A DNA stretch of 64,000 nucleotides from Diphasiastrum complanatum (taxonomy: Eukaryota > Streptophyta > Lycopodiopsida > Lycopodiales > Lycopodiaceae). Below are positions 43,098 to 53,994 of the stretch, in pieces; the first letter of the stretch is position 1; every line of letters starts with the position of its first letter. The stretch spans positions 101,022,433 through 101,086,432 of the forward strand of contig CM055092.1 in NCBI GenBank assembly GCA_029204225.1. Reading direction: 5' to 3'. Under the pieces are notes generated by a model. The model was not told the DNA's origin. It saw nothing but the letters and a program-made list of their open reading frames with translations, and searched no databases. Both the position numbers and the translations under genes were made by a program.

Positions 43098-44036
43098 ATG
43101 GCTTCTATCATTAGCATTCACTCAAAGATTTGCACTATTCTTGAAGCAAACGGGTCAAATTTCTTGGCCTGGAAAGTAAAAATTTTACTCATGCTGAGAG
43201 GAGAAGCATTATGGCCCTGGGTGGACGGCACTGAAGGGATGCCAGCCAGCAGTGACAAAGAACTTCAAAAATGGAAGGAGAAGAATGACAAAGCAATAGC
43301 TGTCATCGAAGACAACATTACCCTTGACCTTGCGTCAATTATTAATGCCAGAGAGATGTGGGATATATTCATCAGCAGATATCAGACCAAATCATGCAAT
43401 TAGATAATGCATCTAGAAGATCAGCTTACCTATCTAAGATGGGATGGCAAAGATCTTACTAGTTTCATTAGAAAGGTGAAGAACCTATTCTTGTCGTTAC
43501 ACAATGCCAGAACAAAGCACGCAGTCTCACAAGAGAAGCAGCTCAACTATTTGCTATGTTCCCTACCAAGATCGTTCCAGACTACTCGGACCCTACTAGC
43601 TAAATATCCCACTATGACCTTCGACAAAGCAGTCATCGACATCAAGGAAGAAGTCAAAGCTAGATAGCACTATGACAGCAAGAATGAATCTGATCAGGTA
43701 CTTTACAGCAACTAAGCCAATTGAAGAAGAAGGCTTATCCTAAGAGGGAGTCGACAAGAAGGTAGAACTGAAGTCAACAGAAAGAGGGAGATTGGAAGGA
43801 ATATGGAAAGGAAGCAGCAAGAACAAGCAACAAGACAATGACAAGAAGACCTGCGTCAGATGCAGATGTGAAGGCCACACGGTGGATAAATGTTGGCTGA
43901 ATCCAAAAATCGAGTGTATACATGTCACAAGAAGGGACATGCAGCCATGGATTGCTATCAAAATACGGGAACAAGAAGATAGAAGGCAGAAAAAAAAAGC
44001 TCCAACGGTACATCATAAGTAGAGGAACTAGAATCC
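43098..44036 (+). pseudogene. Copia gag, element M
   Basis: MASIISIHSKICTILEANG begins at 43098. FLAWKVKILLMLRGEALWPW, EMWDIFISRYQTKS and, after TAG at 43401, MHLEDQLTYLRWDGKDL follow. LLCSLPRSFQTTRT and FDKAVIDIKEEVKAR end at TAG 43665. The knuckle CVRCRCEGHTVDKC (about 43853-43894) is canonical. A second one (YTCHKKGHAAMDC) lost its first Cys by a one-base deletion. Confidence 0.88.
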
Positions 44037-44231
44037 TTGAAGATAGCCGAAGAGAGAACTAACAGAAAATCAACTGCTTATCTGTATACCGATGTTTGTG
44101 CTACATCAATAGCCGATGTTCAAGAAATCGTTCTTGACTCAGGAGCTACGTCACATTTTTGTGACAACAAGGCAGATCAGATTGATTCCTCTAGGTACAT
44201 AATCTTGGGAGATGGATCAAGACATCGATGA
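44037..44231 (+). pseudogene. Copia protease, element M
   Basis: IVLDSGATSHFCDNK carries an intact D-S-G loop, then IILGDGSRH. The frame stops there and the sequence jumps past the integrase. Confidence 0.85.
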
Positions 44232-45180
44232 AGCAAGAACAATGGATGACAAATATTTAGTTAGTTACGAGATTCTTGGCAAGCAGTACTACGACATGCC
44301 GACATCGACAAAGAAAACTGATCCTGAGCATCTAGATGATAATGTTCGAATTCTAGATGGATTGAATGACAATTCGGACGACAGGTAGCCCAACATGCAG
44401 CATGTACCTAGAACACCTACTACACACAACAGCTCTACAATCAACAAAGGCAAGACACTCGACAAAGACAAAGCCAATGAACGGTCAGCTCAATCTCATA
44501 GGAGATCCATGAGAGAAAGAAGGGCACCAGTCAGATTTGTGCATGACAACTCATCTTCTACAACAAAAGAGTTCTGTGGATTCGGCGGTAAAAGACAAAC
44601 TTACAAAGAAGCTATCAACAGTCCTGACAAGGATAGATGGATAAAAGCAATGGAGGAAGAAATGCACTCCATGCAAATTAACTCTTGAGCCAGTACAATC
44701 CACATTGTAGATGAGAAGACAACATTTCTACATGGAGAGCTGAAAGAAGAGATCTACATGGACTAGCCACCAGGTTTCACCTGCAAGTCGTTTGCTAACT
44801 ATGTCTGCAAAATGCATAGAAGCATCTATGGACTGAAACAGTCTGCCAAGCAGTGGTACAAGAAGAAGGATCAAACACTCAGATCCTTAGGCTTCCAGCC
44901 TTTCATGGCTGACTATAACGTCTATGTGAAAGTCATAGATGGGGAGATGACGTAGCATAACTAATAACCACATACAACTGGAGTGACCGACTATCCACGT
45001 CAGAAATTATTCCGATTCCCTTATACAGTGTCTATGTAGACGACACCCTCATTTTGTCAAGGTGCGACAACCTGATTGCACAAGTGAAGGCATATATTTT
45101 GAAGCACTTCAAAATATTGGACCTAGGAGAAACAAAATGCTACCTGGGCTTGTAGATTGACAAAGATCTTGAAGGTGGGA
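44232..45180 (+). pseudogene. Copia linker and reverse transcriptase, element M
   Basis: The linker ends RRSMRERRAPVRF. The match continues with YKEAINSPDKDRWIKAMEEEM, then after a deletion VDEKTTFLHGELKEEIYMD, TAG at 44764, CKMHRSIYGLKQSAKQWYKK and, in another frame, VYVDDTLIL (YVDD) near 45030. LGETKCYLGL ends in TAG at 45153. The first-Asp block is shortened (IHIVDEK). Confidence 0.85.
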
Positions 45181-46019
45181 AATTATATCTACACTAGTCA
45201 AGATACACTCAGAAAGTCATTGATGATTTTGACATGACAGATTGCAAGGGAGTGAACACTCCAATGGTTCTTGGTACAATGCTGACAAATGAAGACTATC
45301 TCCAAGACGATGCAGAACGACAAGCAATGTAGAACAAGCCTTACAGAAGGCTTATTGGTTCTTTGATGTATTTGGCATACAATACAAGGCCAAACATTGC
45401 CTATGCAATGTTCTGATTGAGCCAATTCAACATCAATCCAGGTCCGACACAGTAGAAAATTGCCAAGAGGTTTTTCACAATACCTACAGAACACAAAGGA
45501 CTATGTGCTATGCTATTGTTGAGATACATGATTCAAGATTGAATCCTACAGAGATGCAAGCTTGGCATCCTTGAAGGACGATAGTAAAAGCATCTCAGGA
45601 GGATGCACCATAGTAGCCGATGCAACTATTATTTGGATCAACAGAATGCAGACCAAAACTGCCCAATCATCGTGTGAAGCAGAATATGTACTTGTAGCCA
45701 AAATGACTAATGAGCTAACATGGCTCAGACAGTTCCTAGATGGAATGGGAGAAAACACCAATGACCATTGATCCTACACATGGACAACACATCTGCAATA
45801 CATCTGATGAAGGGTCCAGTGTTTCATTCCAGAATGAAACACATCGCTATAAGGTATCATTTGATCAGAGATTTGGTTGAGAGAAATGAGCTAAAGACTA
45901 TTTTCATTCCAACCAAGCAGATGGTGGCAGACATATTCACAAAGCCCTTGGACAAGACTATGTTTGAAAGGCAAAGGACAAGCTTGGAAATTAGGAAAAT
46001 ACCCGCTTTAAGAGGGAGC
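45181..46019 (+). pseudogene. Copia RNase H and C-terminus, element M
   Basis: After broken connection text, SYRDASLASLKDDSKSISGG and AQSSCEAEYVLVAKMTNE (catalytic Glu) run in one frame. Then, in the next, HMDNTSAIHLMKGPVFHSR, RYHLIRDLVERNELK and TKQMVADIFTKPLDKTMF follow. The polypurine tract TTAAGAGGGAGC precedes the right LTR. Confidence 0.88.
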
Positions 46020-47028
46020 TGAAGAAACCTTAAGTTTTTATTTTAAAGCTTTAGCATTTTTTTTGCATTTTAGACTATTGCATATCTTGAACTAGATTTT
46101 GCATAGTCTTCATTTTTAAACTGTTTTGTTGCACAGTTCGCACTTTTTGCATAATCCCAAAAAGGCCGACACTTAGCTTATTTTCATCTTAGTATCAGTC
46201 CTATAAAGACCTTTGCATTCCTCGCATTTTTCGCGACGAAGCCGAAGTGCGCCACATGTCTGAAGTCACCGAAGTGACCAACACCGACGACATATTGGGT
46301 AAGGACGGCATATTGCCTTACCAAGCCATGACAGTCAACAACGATAGGTCGGGCACCAACGAGAGCCTAAATGCAAACAGAAGCTCAGGACACATCATCA
46401 AATAAGACCGAACAATCAGGACCTCAGCTCGACAAGCGTAAGAACTTAAATCTTCACGTTCAGTCGTAAAGCGATGTGAGATGGTTAACCGGTGTTTAGC
46501 TTAAATCTCTCTTGTGACAACAATAAATCAATATTGTGATCTCACCTGGCATGACATATGTATTAGATCATCGTGAGAAAAATATACACAGATGTAACGA
46601 GCAGTAGCTAGTTACAAGATACAGAGAATTACCAGTAGCTAGTCTTATTCGTGAGAGAGAACACTCTCTTGTGTCGACGCGTTGATCTAGGAAATAGACA
46701 ACGCTCAAATGAGTTGTTGTTGTATACTTGATTTTGATAATATAGACAAGTTGCAGCATTCTACTCCATCGTGTGCAATCTCTGAATGTTTGATGATGCT
46801 TGCTTGTTAGTAGTAGATATATTTTCGCTATCATTTAGACATTATCTACTGTTCATAAATCAACATCAAATAAGTAGTAGCTATTTGTAGTTCGGAGGAT
46901 GTCTGATCGCGAAATGAAACAATAGCTTCAACCATATAGATCGGTTCCATATGAGATTTGCATTAGTGAATTGTGATTGCTTGACTTCTCCTACACAACA
47001 AACATTTGGTTATCTGATTCACACAACA
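46020..47028 (+). repeat. 3' LTR of element M
   Basis: 1009 bp, TGAAGAAACC...CACAACA. Followed at 47030 by TGGGAACAAAGT, in the position and with the remnants of a primer-binding site. Confidence 0.85.
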
Positions 47029-47041
47029 GTGGGAACAAAGT

Positions 47042-47639
47042 GAGATCGGATTCACAACATCATATATAGATTGTAAAACAAGATCTATTCCATCAATCTA
47101 AGGCAAGAGCACTAAAAATCATGCGTACATCAATCATATAAGTACACTCACATGTCTAGAGACTTGTGCAACAAAAAACTAAGTATGGAATAGCCTTTCT
47201 CTCAGGTATAGTGAGAATCCAACAAACTACACACGGGTAGAGAGAGAATATCAAGATTGCCAAAATAGTGTAGAAATCTCATTAACTCCAAAAACTTATA
47301 AGACAAATGGACTATTGCTTCTATATGTAGCTACTCGAGGTAGAGGGGAGTGAAACATGATTGGACCCCTTCTTTTCCTCCTCAAAATCCTATTGGTTGA
47401 GTGATATATGAGCTCTCTAACTTTATTGGACCAATTTGATGGAGTTCTAGCTTTTGATTGGTCACTAACTCTCAAGCCAACACATAGATGTGACTCACTC
47501 ATCCAACCTAACTAAGACACTTGTAGCAAGCCTAACTAGCTCGAGCTACATCACTTTCTGCTTTTGGCATAATCATGCTTTGACATGTGTACTTGCCTTT
47601 TGCCTCTAATGCCAAGAATGACAAAATTTCCAGAATTCA
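47042..47639. other. Spacer or unassigned LTR sequence
   Basis: No coding motifs. Style and AT content resemble neighbouring LTR DNA, and it leads directly into the family J LTR. Confidence 0.4.
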
Positions 47640-48104
47640 CACGTGTGGGGAATGTCCACAAGTATGATGGATCTAATTAAGCTTTGTGATTAGCACAGTA
47701 ACCTGATTCTAGATTGATTAGCAAGATCTAGTTCATAAGAAATGGCTAAACCACAATCTAGCATGCTAAGCAACTAAATATGATAGCAATGAATCAATAA
47801 TGAGCAAAAGTACAAGATATCAGTGTATAAGCATTACCTTCAACACGAGTTAGAGAGAGAAAGATAGAGAGATAACAAGCAAAATAGTTTAGATCCAAAA
47901 TGGCATGAGGTAGCTACAAAACTTTGGTTCTTCATCATTGATTATGAGGAGAGCTACACATATTTATGGAGTTTGAGGTAGCTTGAGGTAGAACCACATC
48001 CATTCATTCCAAAATGACATCGAAAGTGACATCTAGAGTCTTGCATGGTACAACATTTGTAGCAAGCCAAGAAATCAATATGGATTGTTTTTCCAATTTT
48101 AACA
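47640..48104 (-). repeat. Family J LTR, minus orientation
   Basis: Ends TTCCAATTTTAACA at 48104, next to CTCCTCCTGC (polypurine tract on minus). It contains CACACGTGTG at 47639-47648. It lacks a block of about 350 bp that is present at 38200-38490. Confidence 0.75.
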
Positions 48105-48215
48105 CTCCTCCTGCAAAAAAAATCTATATTGATTTGAACATGGATCTTGGTATAACTCCAAGATTGGCTCTATGCTTGATGAAGGAACTTTTGCTCAAAG
48201 GTTGAACACTGGAGG
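48105..48215 (-). pseudogene. Copia polyprotein C-terminus
   Basis: Broken minus-strand frames read KFLHHRANLGVIPRSM-like text, as in the tail at 60990-61046 (KLRTSFGVISRSML), then the polypurine tract and LTR. A short remnant only. Confidence 0.55.
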
Positions 48216-48412
48216 GCCGGTCTACCATATCAGGACTATTCCAGGTCCTTTTCCGAATATGGCCATAACAGGGCCCTTATGTGCATAAGGTCATAATTAA
48301 TAGCTGTAGGCCTAAACTCATGATGGTGGATTTGTATGGGTCTATCAGTGAGTCATTGGAGAACTGGATGATGTGGCCTTAGATAGGCTGCAACATAGGT
48401 GTCTAGTGAGGT

Positions 48413-49332
48413 GTCATGGAGAGATGGGGCCGAGAATTGAGGAGGAGTCACCTCGAATCTTTTCACCAAGGAGATCTCAAAGAGAAAAATCCGAGCCTAG
48501 AAGGCTTACCTATGAAGATAGAGGCAAGCAAGTAGAAATCAACTCCACTAATTATGCTTATTTTATTTCTCATGAGGAGTCGAAGGACGTATATGATGCA
48601 CTCAACTTGAAGGAATGGTACCTTGCCATGAAAGAGGAATATGAAGCTTTGATGGCCAATAAGACATGGGAGCTTGTGGATCTTCCATTCAACAAGCACA
48701 TCATTGGTTGCAAGTGGGTTTTTCGAGTCAAGTATAATAAAGATGGCACAATCAACAAGTACAAGGCTAGGCTTTGTGCTAAAGGTTTTGCTCAAGTTTA
48801 TGGACTTGATTATGAGGAGCCCTTTGCCCCAGTTGCAAAGATGGTATCAATTAGAATCATAATTTCTCTTGCTTGTTTTTTCAATTGGCAAGTTCTTCAA
48901 CTAGATGTCTCTAATGCATTTCTAAATGGGTCTCTAGAAGAAGAGATTTATATGGATCAGCCTATTGGGTTCATTTATGATAAAAAAAAAGTTTGCTTGC
49001 TCTTCAAAAGTTTATATGGATTGAAGCAAGCTCCAAGGTCATGGTATTCTCGACTTAACACCTTTCTTGAGTCACTAGAATTTAATCTTAGTAACTATGA
49101 TCCTTCCTTATATGTCAAGTTTTTTGATAAAGATATTGTCATTCTTCTTATTTATGTTGATGATATCATTTTGACAGGAAGTAGTATCAAGTTAGTTGAG
49201 GAGACCAAGATTGCACTTGGAAAAGAGTTCAAGATGCAAGATCTTGGAAAAATTCACTGTATTCTAGGATTAGAGATTGACTTTCTTAAAGATAAAGCTT
49301 TTGTATGTCAATCCAAGTATGCTCTTTCAATG
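48413..49332 (+). pseudogene. Second copy of the element I reverse transcriptase region
   Basis: About 97-98% identical to 40860-41672 and slightly longer. GPRIEEESPRIFSP, KEWYLAMKEEYEALM, GCKWVFRVKYNKDG (Arg where I has a stop), QLDVSNAFLNGSLEEEIYM, YGLKQAPRSW and IYVDDIILTG all sit in one open frame to LGLEIDFLKDK and CQSKYALSML. It is intact across the fingers and palm, including both catalytic sites, but has no thumb or RNase H and no upstream gag or integrase. At 49332 it is fused to an opposite-strand gag. Confidence 0.92.
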
Positions 49333-49593
49333 CTTGGAGAGTGTAGCCAGGTCAAGTGTAAGGCTACCTTCAATGGAAGATGATAGCAAGGCTACTGCCT
49401 TGTCATTTTTCTCCCTCCATTCGTGTAGCTTCTTGCCTATTGTCGTAGGCATTTCTTTTGTGCCATCCACCCAGGGGAAGAGTCCTTCACCCTTGAGTAT
49501 CAAAGATGTCTTAACTTTCCAGGCTAGAAAGTTAGATACTGAAGAATTAAGTATAGTGCAGATCTTGTTCTACATGCTGCTGATTGAAGCCAT
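49333..49593 (-). pseudogene. Copia gag fragment
   Basis: From the ATG at 49593 the minus strand gives MASISSM, a TAG, then NKICTIL, FLAWKVKTSLILKGEGLFPW, VDGTKEMPT, LHEWREKNDKAVALL and GSLTLDLATLS. It is related to the gag of element M. Cut at 49333 by the join to the reverse transcriptase copy. Confidence 0.85.
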
Positions 49594-49693
49594 TGCTTCT
49601 TGAAGTTTGTTTTCTTGTCGTTTGGTTGATTGTCTGAATGTTTGGCCTCCTGGATATGCTAGCTTCTCGGCTATGTCAGAATATGATAGGGTT

Positions 49694-49705
49694 GCTCTGA
49701 TACCA
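49694..49705 (-). promoter_or_regulatory. tRNA-iMet primer-binding site (element N)
   Basis: GCTCTGATACCA on plus, about 100 bp upstream of the minus-strand gag start. The LTR follows from 49707 (TGTTGGAAATCC). Confidence 0.9.
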
Positions 49706-49706
49706 A

Positions 49707-49890
49707 TGTTGGAAATCCAAAAATCATAATATGGATGGATAGACTAGGATTCGAACCCAGGACCTCCCTCATACCGGATGCCTGACAAACTCGAATCGCC
49801 AACTCGAATTCCAGCAGAAAAGCTTGAATCAGAATCGAACTCAAAACCTATAGAATCGAACTCGAAACCACCTGTGAGAAGATCAAACAG
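49707..49890 (-). repeat. LTR fragment, element N
   Basis: Begins with the TGTTGGAAATCC inverted end typical of copia LTRs. Right limit unknown. The part at 49800-49870 repeats ATCGAACTC(A/G)AAACC-like units. Confidence 0.6.
49741..49803 (-). other. tRNA-like segment in the element N LTR
   Basis: The minus strand carries GGTTCGAATCC (49747-49757), a perfect RNA polymerase III B-box. It sits in a foldable T-arm: CTGGG and CCTAG enclose the 7-base loop TTCGAAT, with one G-T pair. About 35 bases upstream, TTGGCGATTCGAG resembles an A-box. Acceptor and anticodon stems do not fold cleanly, so it is not a working tRNA gene. It is more likely a tRNA-derived SINE head or tRNA pseudogene. Confidence 0.55.
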
Positions 49891-49984
49891 ACAATGAAAA
49901 CCATCAAAAAAGTATGGTCAGGATGTTTTTAATACGACCATCGAATTTTGAGGATTCTCTAATGAACTTCAAATATTCGAGGAA

Positions 49985-50645
49985 GCTATAGATGGACCAT
50001 AAAAAAATTGCTAGATTCAGACAATGGAGGACGAAATGTCATCCATGTACAAGAACAATGTACGAACACTCGCACCTATACCTGATGGCAAAAAACCAGT
50101 CAAGTGCAAGTGGATCTATAAGATCAAAACAGGTCTTAATGGAGAAAACATCAGATATAAGGTTAGTTGCTAAAGGTTTCAGAAGTATGGTATCGACTAC
50201 ACTAATACTTTCTCACCGATAGTCAAACATACATCAATTCGTTTGTTATTCACGTATGCAGTGGCTCATGATCTGAAAATCCATATTGTGGATGAGAAAA
50301 CTGCTTTCCTGCATGCAGAATTGGAAGAAGACTTATTCATGGACCAACCACTTGGTTTTGTAAGCCAAGAATATCCATAATACGGATGTCACATGAATAA
50401 AAACATTTATGGTCTCAAACAAATAGCGAGACAATGGTATAGAAAGAAGGACCAAGCACTATGTTCCATAGGCTCAAACCTCTATTTGTTGAATCAAATG
50501 TCTATATCAAACATGTCCAAAATGAAATAATCATTTTAGTTATTTATGTTGATGACATGCTTATCTTCTCAAGAAGAAGTAAGTTAATTTCAGATGTCAA
50601 AAGAGACATTTCTGAAATATTTGAGATCGCTGAGTCTATCTAGGC
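49985..50645 (+). pseudogene. Copia reverse transcriptase, element O
   Basis: Read across three frames: VKCKWIYKIKTGLNGE, VRLVAKGFQKYGIDY, HIVDEKTAFLHAELEEDLFM (first Asp), MNKNIYGLKQIARQWYRKKD and VIYVDDMLIFS (YVDD at about 50545-50556). No integrase precedes it. Related to element M but separately decayed. Confidence 0.85.
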
Positions 50646-51217
50646 TTGCAGATCGTGAGAGACTTTGAAGGTGGTAAGTTGTATCTTCACCAACCAAAGT
50701 ACACTAAGAAGATCATTGAAGACTTCAACATGCTCGAATGCAAAGGTGTGCATACTCCCATGATACCTGGAACAAGGCAGATTGTCCGCAGGCTCTCGAA
50801 GAAGATGAACGAATGGCCAAAACATCCTATCGTACGCTAATTGGATCATTGTTATATCTAGCAGACAACACTAGACCTGATATAGCGTTTGCAGTATACA
50901 GGCTGAACCAATATAATCAGAACTTCAGATTGGTACATTGGAAGCTGGCAAAGAAAGTACTACAATATTTCCAAGAAACGAAAGACTATGGATTGTGTTA
51001 TTCGAAGGAAGCTGGATTTCACATCGAATCTTACAGTGACGCAAGTTGGGCATCCATGAAGGAAAATAGCAAAAGTATTTTAGGAGGTTGTACTCTAGCA
51101 TTTGGTGTAGCCATACTCTGGATTAGCAAGAAGCAAACAACAGTAGCTCAATCTTCATGTGAAGCGGAATATGTAGCAGCAGCCAAGATGGCAAACAAGT
51201 TGATCTGGATTAAATAG
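50646..51217 (+). pseudogene. Copia connection and RNase H, element O
   Basis: LQIVRDFEGGKLYLHQPKY and LECKGVHTPMIPGT, then from 50738 GSLLYLADNTRPDIAFAVY, HIESYSDASWASMKENSKS (first catalytic Asp), AQSSCEAEYVAAAKMANK (Glu). The frame ends at 51217, where an LTR of family A is fused. The third Asp and C-terminus are missing. Confidence 0.9.
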
Positions 51218-51221
51218 ATAT

Positions 51222-51568
51222 TGCACAAGTATAGTGCACCAATGGATAGTAGAACCCAAGAGAACCATGTATAAGCATGAAATGAGATAGAGAAGCGAGA
51301 AGATCACTCTCTCCACGAGTTACATCCTTTTATAACAGGTCCAAAACCTATTATTTTTGGGTCTAGATTCAAAATACCCAACATTCAAATTTAAATCATC
51401 TCAAACTCACCTTCTAACTTTCACACACTTTCAAAAAGTGTTTATTCAAATGACATTTAGACTAATAAACTTTGAAAAGTCAATCTCTAAGTCTAAAAAC
51501 AAAGTTGGCCTCAATATGCCAAATATGGAAATATAGCAAATATGACCAAACTAGTTGAATCTTTCACA
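51222..51568 (-). repeat. Partial family A LTR
   Basis: GCACAAGTATAGTGCACC to GAATCTTTCACA matches the last two thirds of 34862-35389. The family's first 180 bp are missing at the join with element O. Confidence 0.85.
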
Positions 51569-51591
51569 AGTCACTCACTTGTGCCAATTAT

Positions 51592-51800
51592 TTGATCAAT
51601 AGAGTTTCATGTATATATCTACAAAGGAGCATCCATGGCTTGAAGCAAGCCTCTATGTCTTGGAATTCAAGACTAAATGACTATCTTATTTTACTTGGTT
51701 TCTCTCAAAGTGAATATGATCTTAGCTTATATCTTAAGTTTGATGATCATGGTATTGTACTCTTGTTAATCTATGCTGATGACATCATCCTTTTGTTAGA
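51592..51800 (+). pseudogene. Copia reverse transcriptase scrap
   Basis: RSIHGLKQASMSWNSRLND, SEYDLSLYLKFDDHG and LLIYADDIILL. The catalytic box is YADD instead of YVDD; both Asp residues remain. Only the palm middle is present. Confidence 0.8.
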
Positions 51801-52555
51801 TTTGACAATTTTCACCTTGATTAAGTTATTTGTTTTTTATTTATGTGGATCCACACATGTGAGGACCTTTCTACTGATCAATATGATTCTTTTGGTCATT
51901 ATGAGGCTTGGAGGCCTTGGATTTTTCAGACTTTGGTGCAGCCAACTTCATGCATGTGGACTTTGCAAACTTAGGATCGACATCTGGCACGGAGGAGGCA
52001 CATTGACATAGTATCAGATTGGTGGAATATTTTTCAAAGGCATTTGGAAAATATTTCTGTCAAAGAGATCTTATCATGGTTATGGTAAGGGTGCTGCTAT
52101 GATGAGTTAGGTGCAATTTCAGCATGCAAGTTGTTAGGTCTCAATATGGTAGTAGTTTACACTTGATTAGGTGTAGGATATACATTGAATGCAAGGAGTA
52201 CCATGAATTTTGGCTCTCCTATATATGTACATATCATTCTCATTTATATCTAATGATGAATCAAGCTTTGGTAATGTCATAATGTCAAAATTGGATCTCA
52301 TGCTATTTTGCTTGTTTTGATATTCTCTCTCTAACTCGAGTAGAAGGCATTCTTCATACGGGATTTTGCTTATGTATTCTCTCTATTTGTGAGGAATTAG
52401 TTTTGCTTTGATCTGTAGCATTCTAAATTGTGCTCTAGCCTCAGATCTGTTGGTAGATTGCAGGATTGCTCTACAGGTGATCTGTGTGCCACCATAAAGC
52501 ATGGTATCAATCATTCACACATTTGATGTGGTTTCCCACACATGTGAAGTTGCTG
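51801..52555. other. Unassigned LTR or leader sequence
   Basis: It includes ATCCACACATGTGAGG and CCCACACATGTGAAG palindromes. ATGGTATCAATCATTC at 52501 recalls a primer-binding site but matches only the first eight bases. No coding motif. Confidence 0.45.
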
Positions 52556-52770
52556 GATTTTTTGTGTTCTCCATGCTCGAACCAAGTACATCAAAATACA
52601 TTATCATTTTGTTCGCCGAGAAAATTCTTGATGGAGCCATTGATCTTGTTTTTTGTAAATCTGAAGGTCAAATGGCAGATCTTTTTACTAAGTCATTAGG
52701 TAGATGTAAATTTGAGAAGTTTCGTACTCTATTAGAAATAGAAGAATGTAATTTTATCATTGAGGGAGAG
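52556..52770 (+). pseudogene. Copia RNase H C-terminus, element P
   Basis: DLVFCKSEGQMADLFTKSL and KFEKFRTLLEIEEC match the copia C-terminal ADIFTKPL region. Upstream, KYIIILFAEKI is a frame-shifted KYHFIRE block. The polypurine tract TTGAGGGAGAG follows the coding end. Confidence 0.8.
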
Positions 52771-53039
52771 TGTTAGAAATCTATGATAAACTTCATTATT
52801 ACTATTTACGATGTACATTAATGTTGATAGCTGTTACCAGTTGTAATTAGTCGTAGGCTAGTCTATTAGTCTACTCGTAGGTTATCTCTCTCTATCAGGA
52901 TTCAGGGTTTATTTGTACACTTTACATTAGTATGCAATAGAGTGATAGAGTGTGTTGAGTGGTAGTGCATGTTCTTCCTTCACCTTCTTTGGTGATTGCT
53001 TATGGTGAATGCTTGATGTTGCTTATCTCATTATTGACA
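52771..53039 (+). repeat. 3' LTR of element P, family E
   Basis: TGTTAGAAATC at 52771 directly after the polypurine tract. The first 110 bp match 28560-28670. The end at TTATTGACA is a guess. Confidence 0.6.
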
Positions 53040-53127
53040 GGCCACATGCAATATAGAACATAGTCAATCAAAGTATAGTATCATACTTTCTAGATCAGTT
53101 ATTTTTTTTAAGTAATGATAAGGCTCT

Positions 53128-53322
53128 CTACGCCTTCCTATCATAGGCCCTCATGTCTACAACAGTGGTGTTCAACCTCACCTTAATGCCCACAATGATA
53201 TCCCATAGCTCCTTCTGCATCAGTATACTCTTCATTTTGAACTTCCAAATGCTATAGTTGGAAGCCCTATCGAGTTTGCTTGCATCACCCAAAATTGCTC
53301 CATTAATGTTGATCATATCCAA
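53128..53322 (-). pseudogene. Copia gag N-terminus fragment
   Basis: ASKLDRASNYSIWKFKMKSI and LMQKELWDIIVG are the DUF4219-type start of a copia gag. About 60 codons remain. No adjacent LTR recognised. Confidence 0.8.
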
Positions 53323-53994
53323 ATTGCATAAAACTCCACCTGTAGGCTAAAGAAAGTATGTTAAGGCCAATGGTCATGTCAAAAATAAAAAGTAATTACC
53401 TGCAATTTTTGGCTTACTAGGTCACCTGTCGCTTTGCCGCCAAATTGGAAGCCAAGTTGCTCGCTTTCCAAAATGCTCCTTACCACGAATTTCCAACTTC
53501 GTGTCCTATAAGGTGGTGAAGTCACATTTGGCATTCTCCAAAAACTTTCTCCATGGCAATCACTCTATTTTGACATACCGTACTTGTAGGTACAGTCAAG
53601 TTGACCTTCTTTTGAAAGCTATAGCCTTTCGTTTGGCCAAGGGACAAGAAAATAAGGGCACTTGTAGTTTGTGAACTGTCTTTTCAAAGTGAAGAACTTC
53701 ACTTTTCAACAAACTTGGGACCCAACATTTATTTCATAGTGAAGATTTTTTAATGAAGTTGAAGTGCATATTGCACTTCAAGTCCCTTCATTGACATTTA
53801 AATTGGACCTAAGCCAATCTGATGGTTATATGAAAATCAACAGTCTTAGACGCCTTTAATCTTCACCTGTGATCCTCTTGAGCATAGATCCAACGGTTCA
53901 TGACAACTTCGTGCATTGAGACAGATTCTTCAAGGCACGATTCACTTCGGAACACAAGCTCTTCTGTTTGATTCCCAGTGCGCAATCCCCACAC

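Larger units (their letters stand above)
42038..47028 (+). mobile_element. Ty1/copia retrotransposon, element M
   Basis: The LTR at 42038-43035 (left end lost) and the LTR at 46020-47028 (TGAAGAAACCTTAAG...CACACAACA) flank gag, protease, reverse transcriptase and RNase H on plus. The integrase core is deleted. LTR differences are about 10-12%. A decayed primer-binding site follows each LTR, which is unexpected for the right one. Many in-frame TAG codons stand where related proteins have Gln. Confidence 0.88.

Noticed and set aside
49741-49803. Functional tRNA gene
   Set aside because: The T-arm and B-box are good, but acceptor and anticodon stems do not pair and the A-box is weak.
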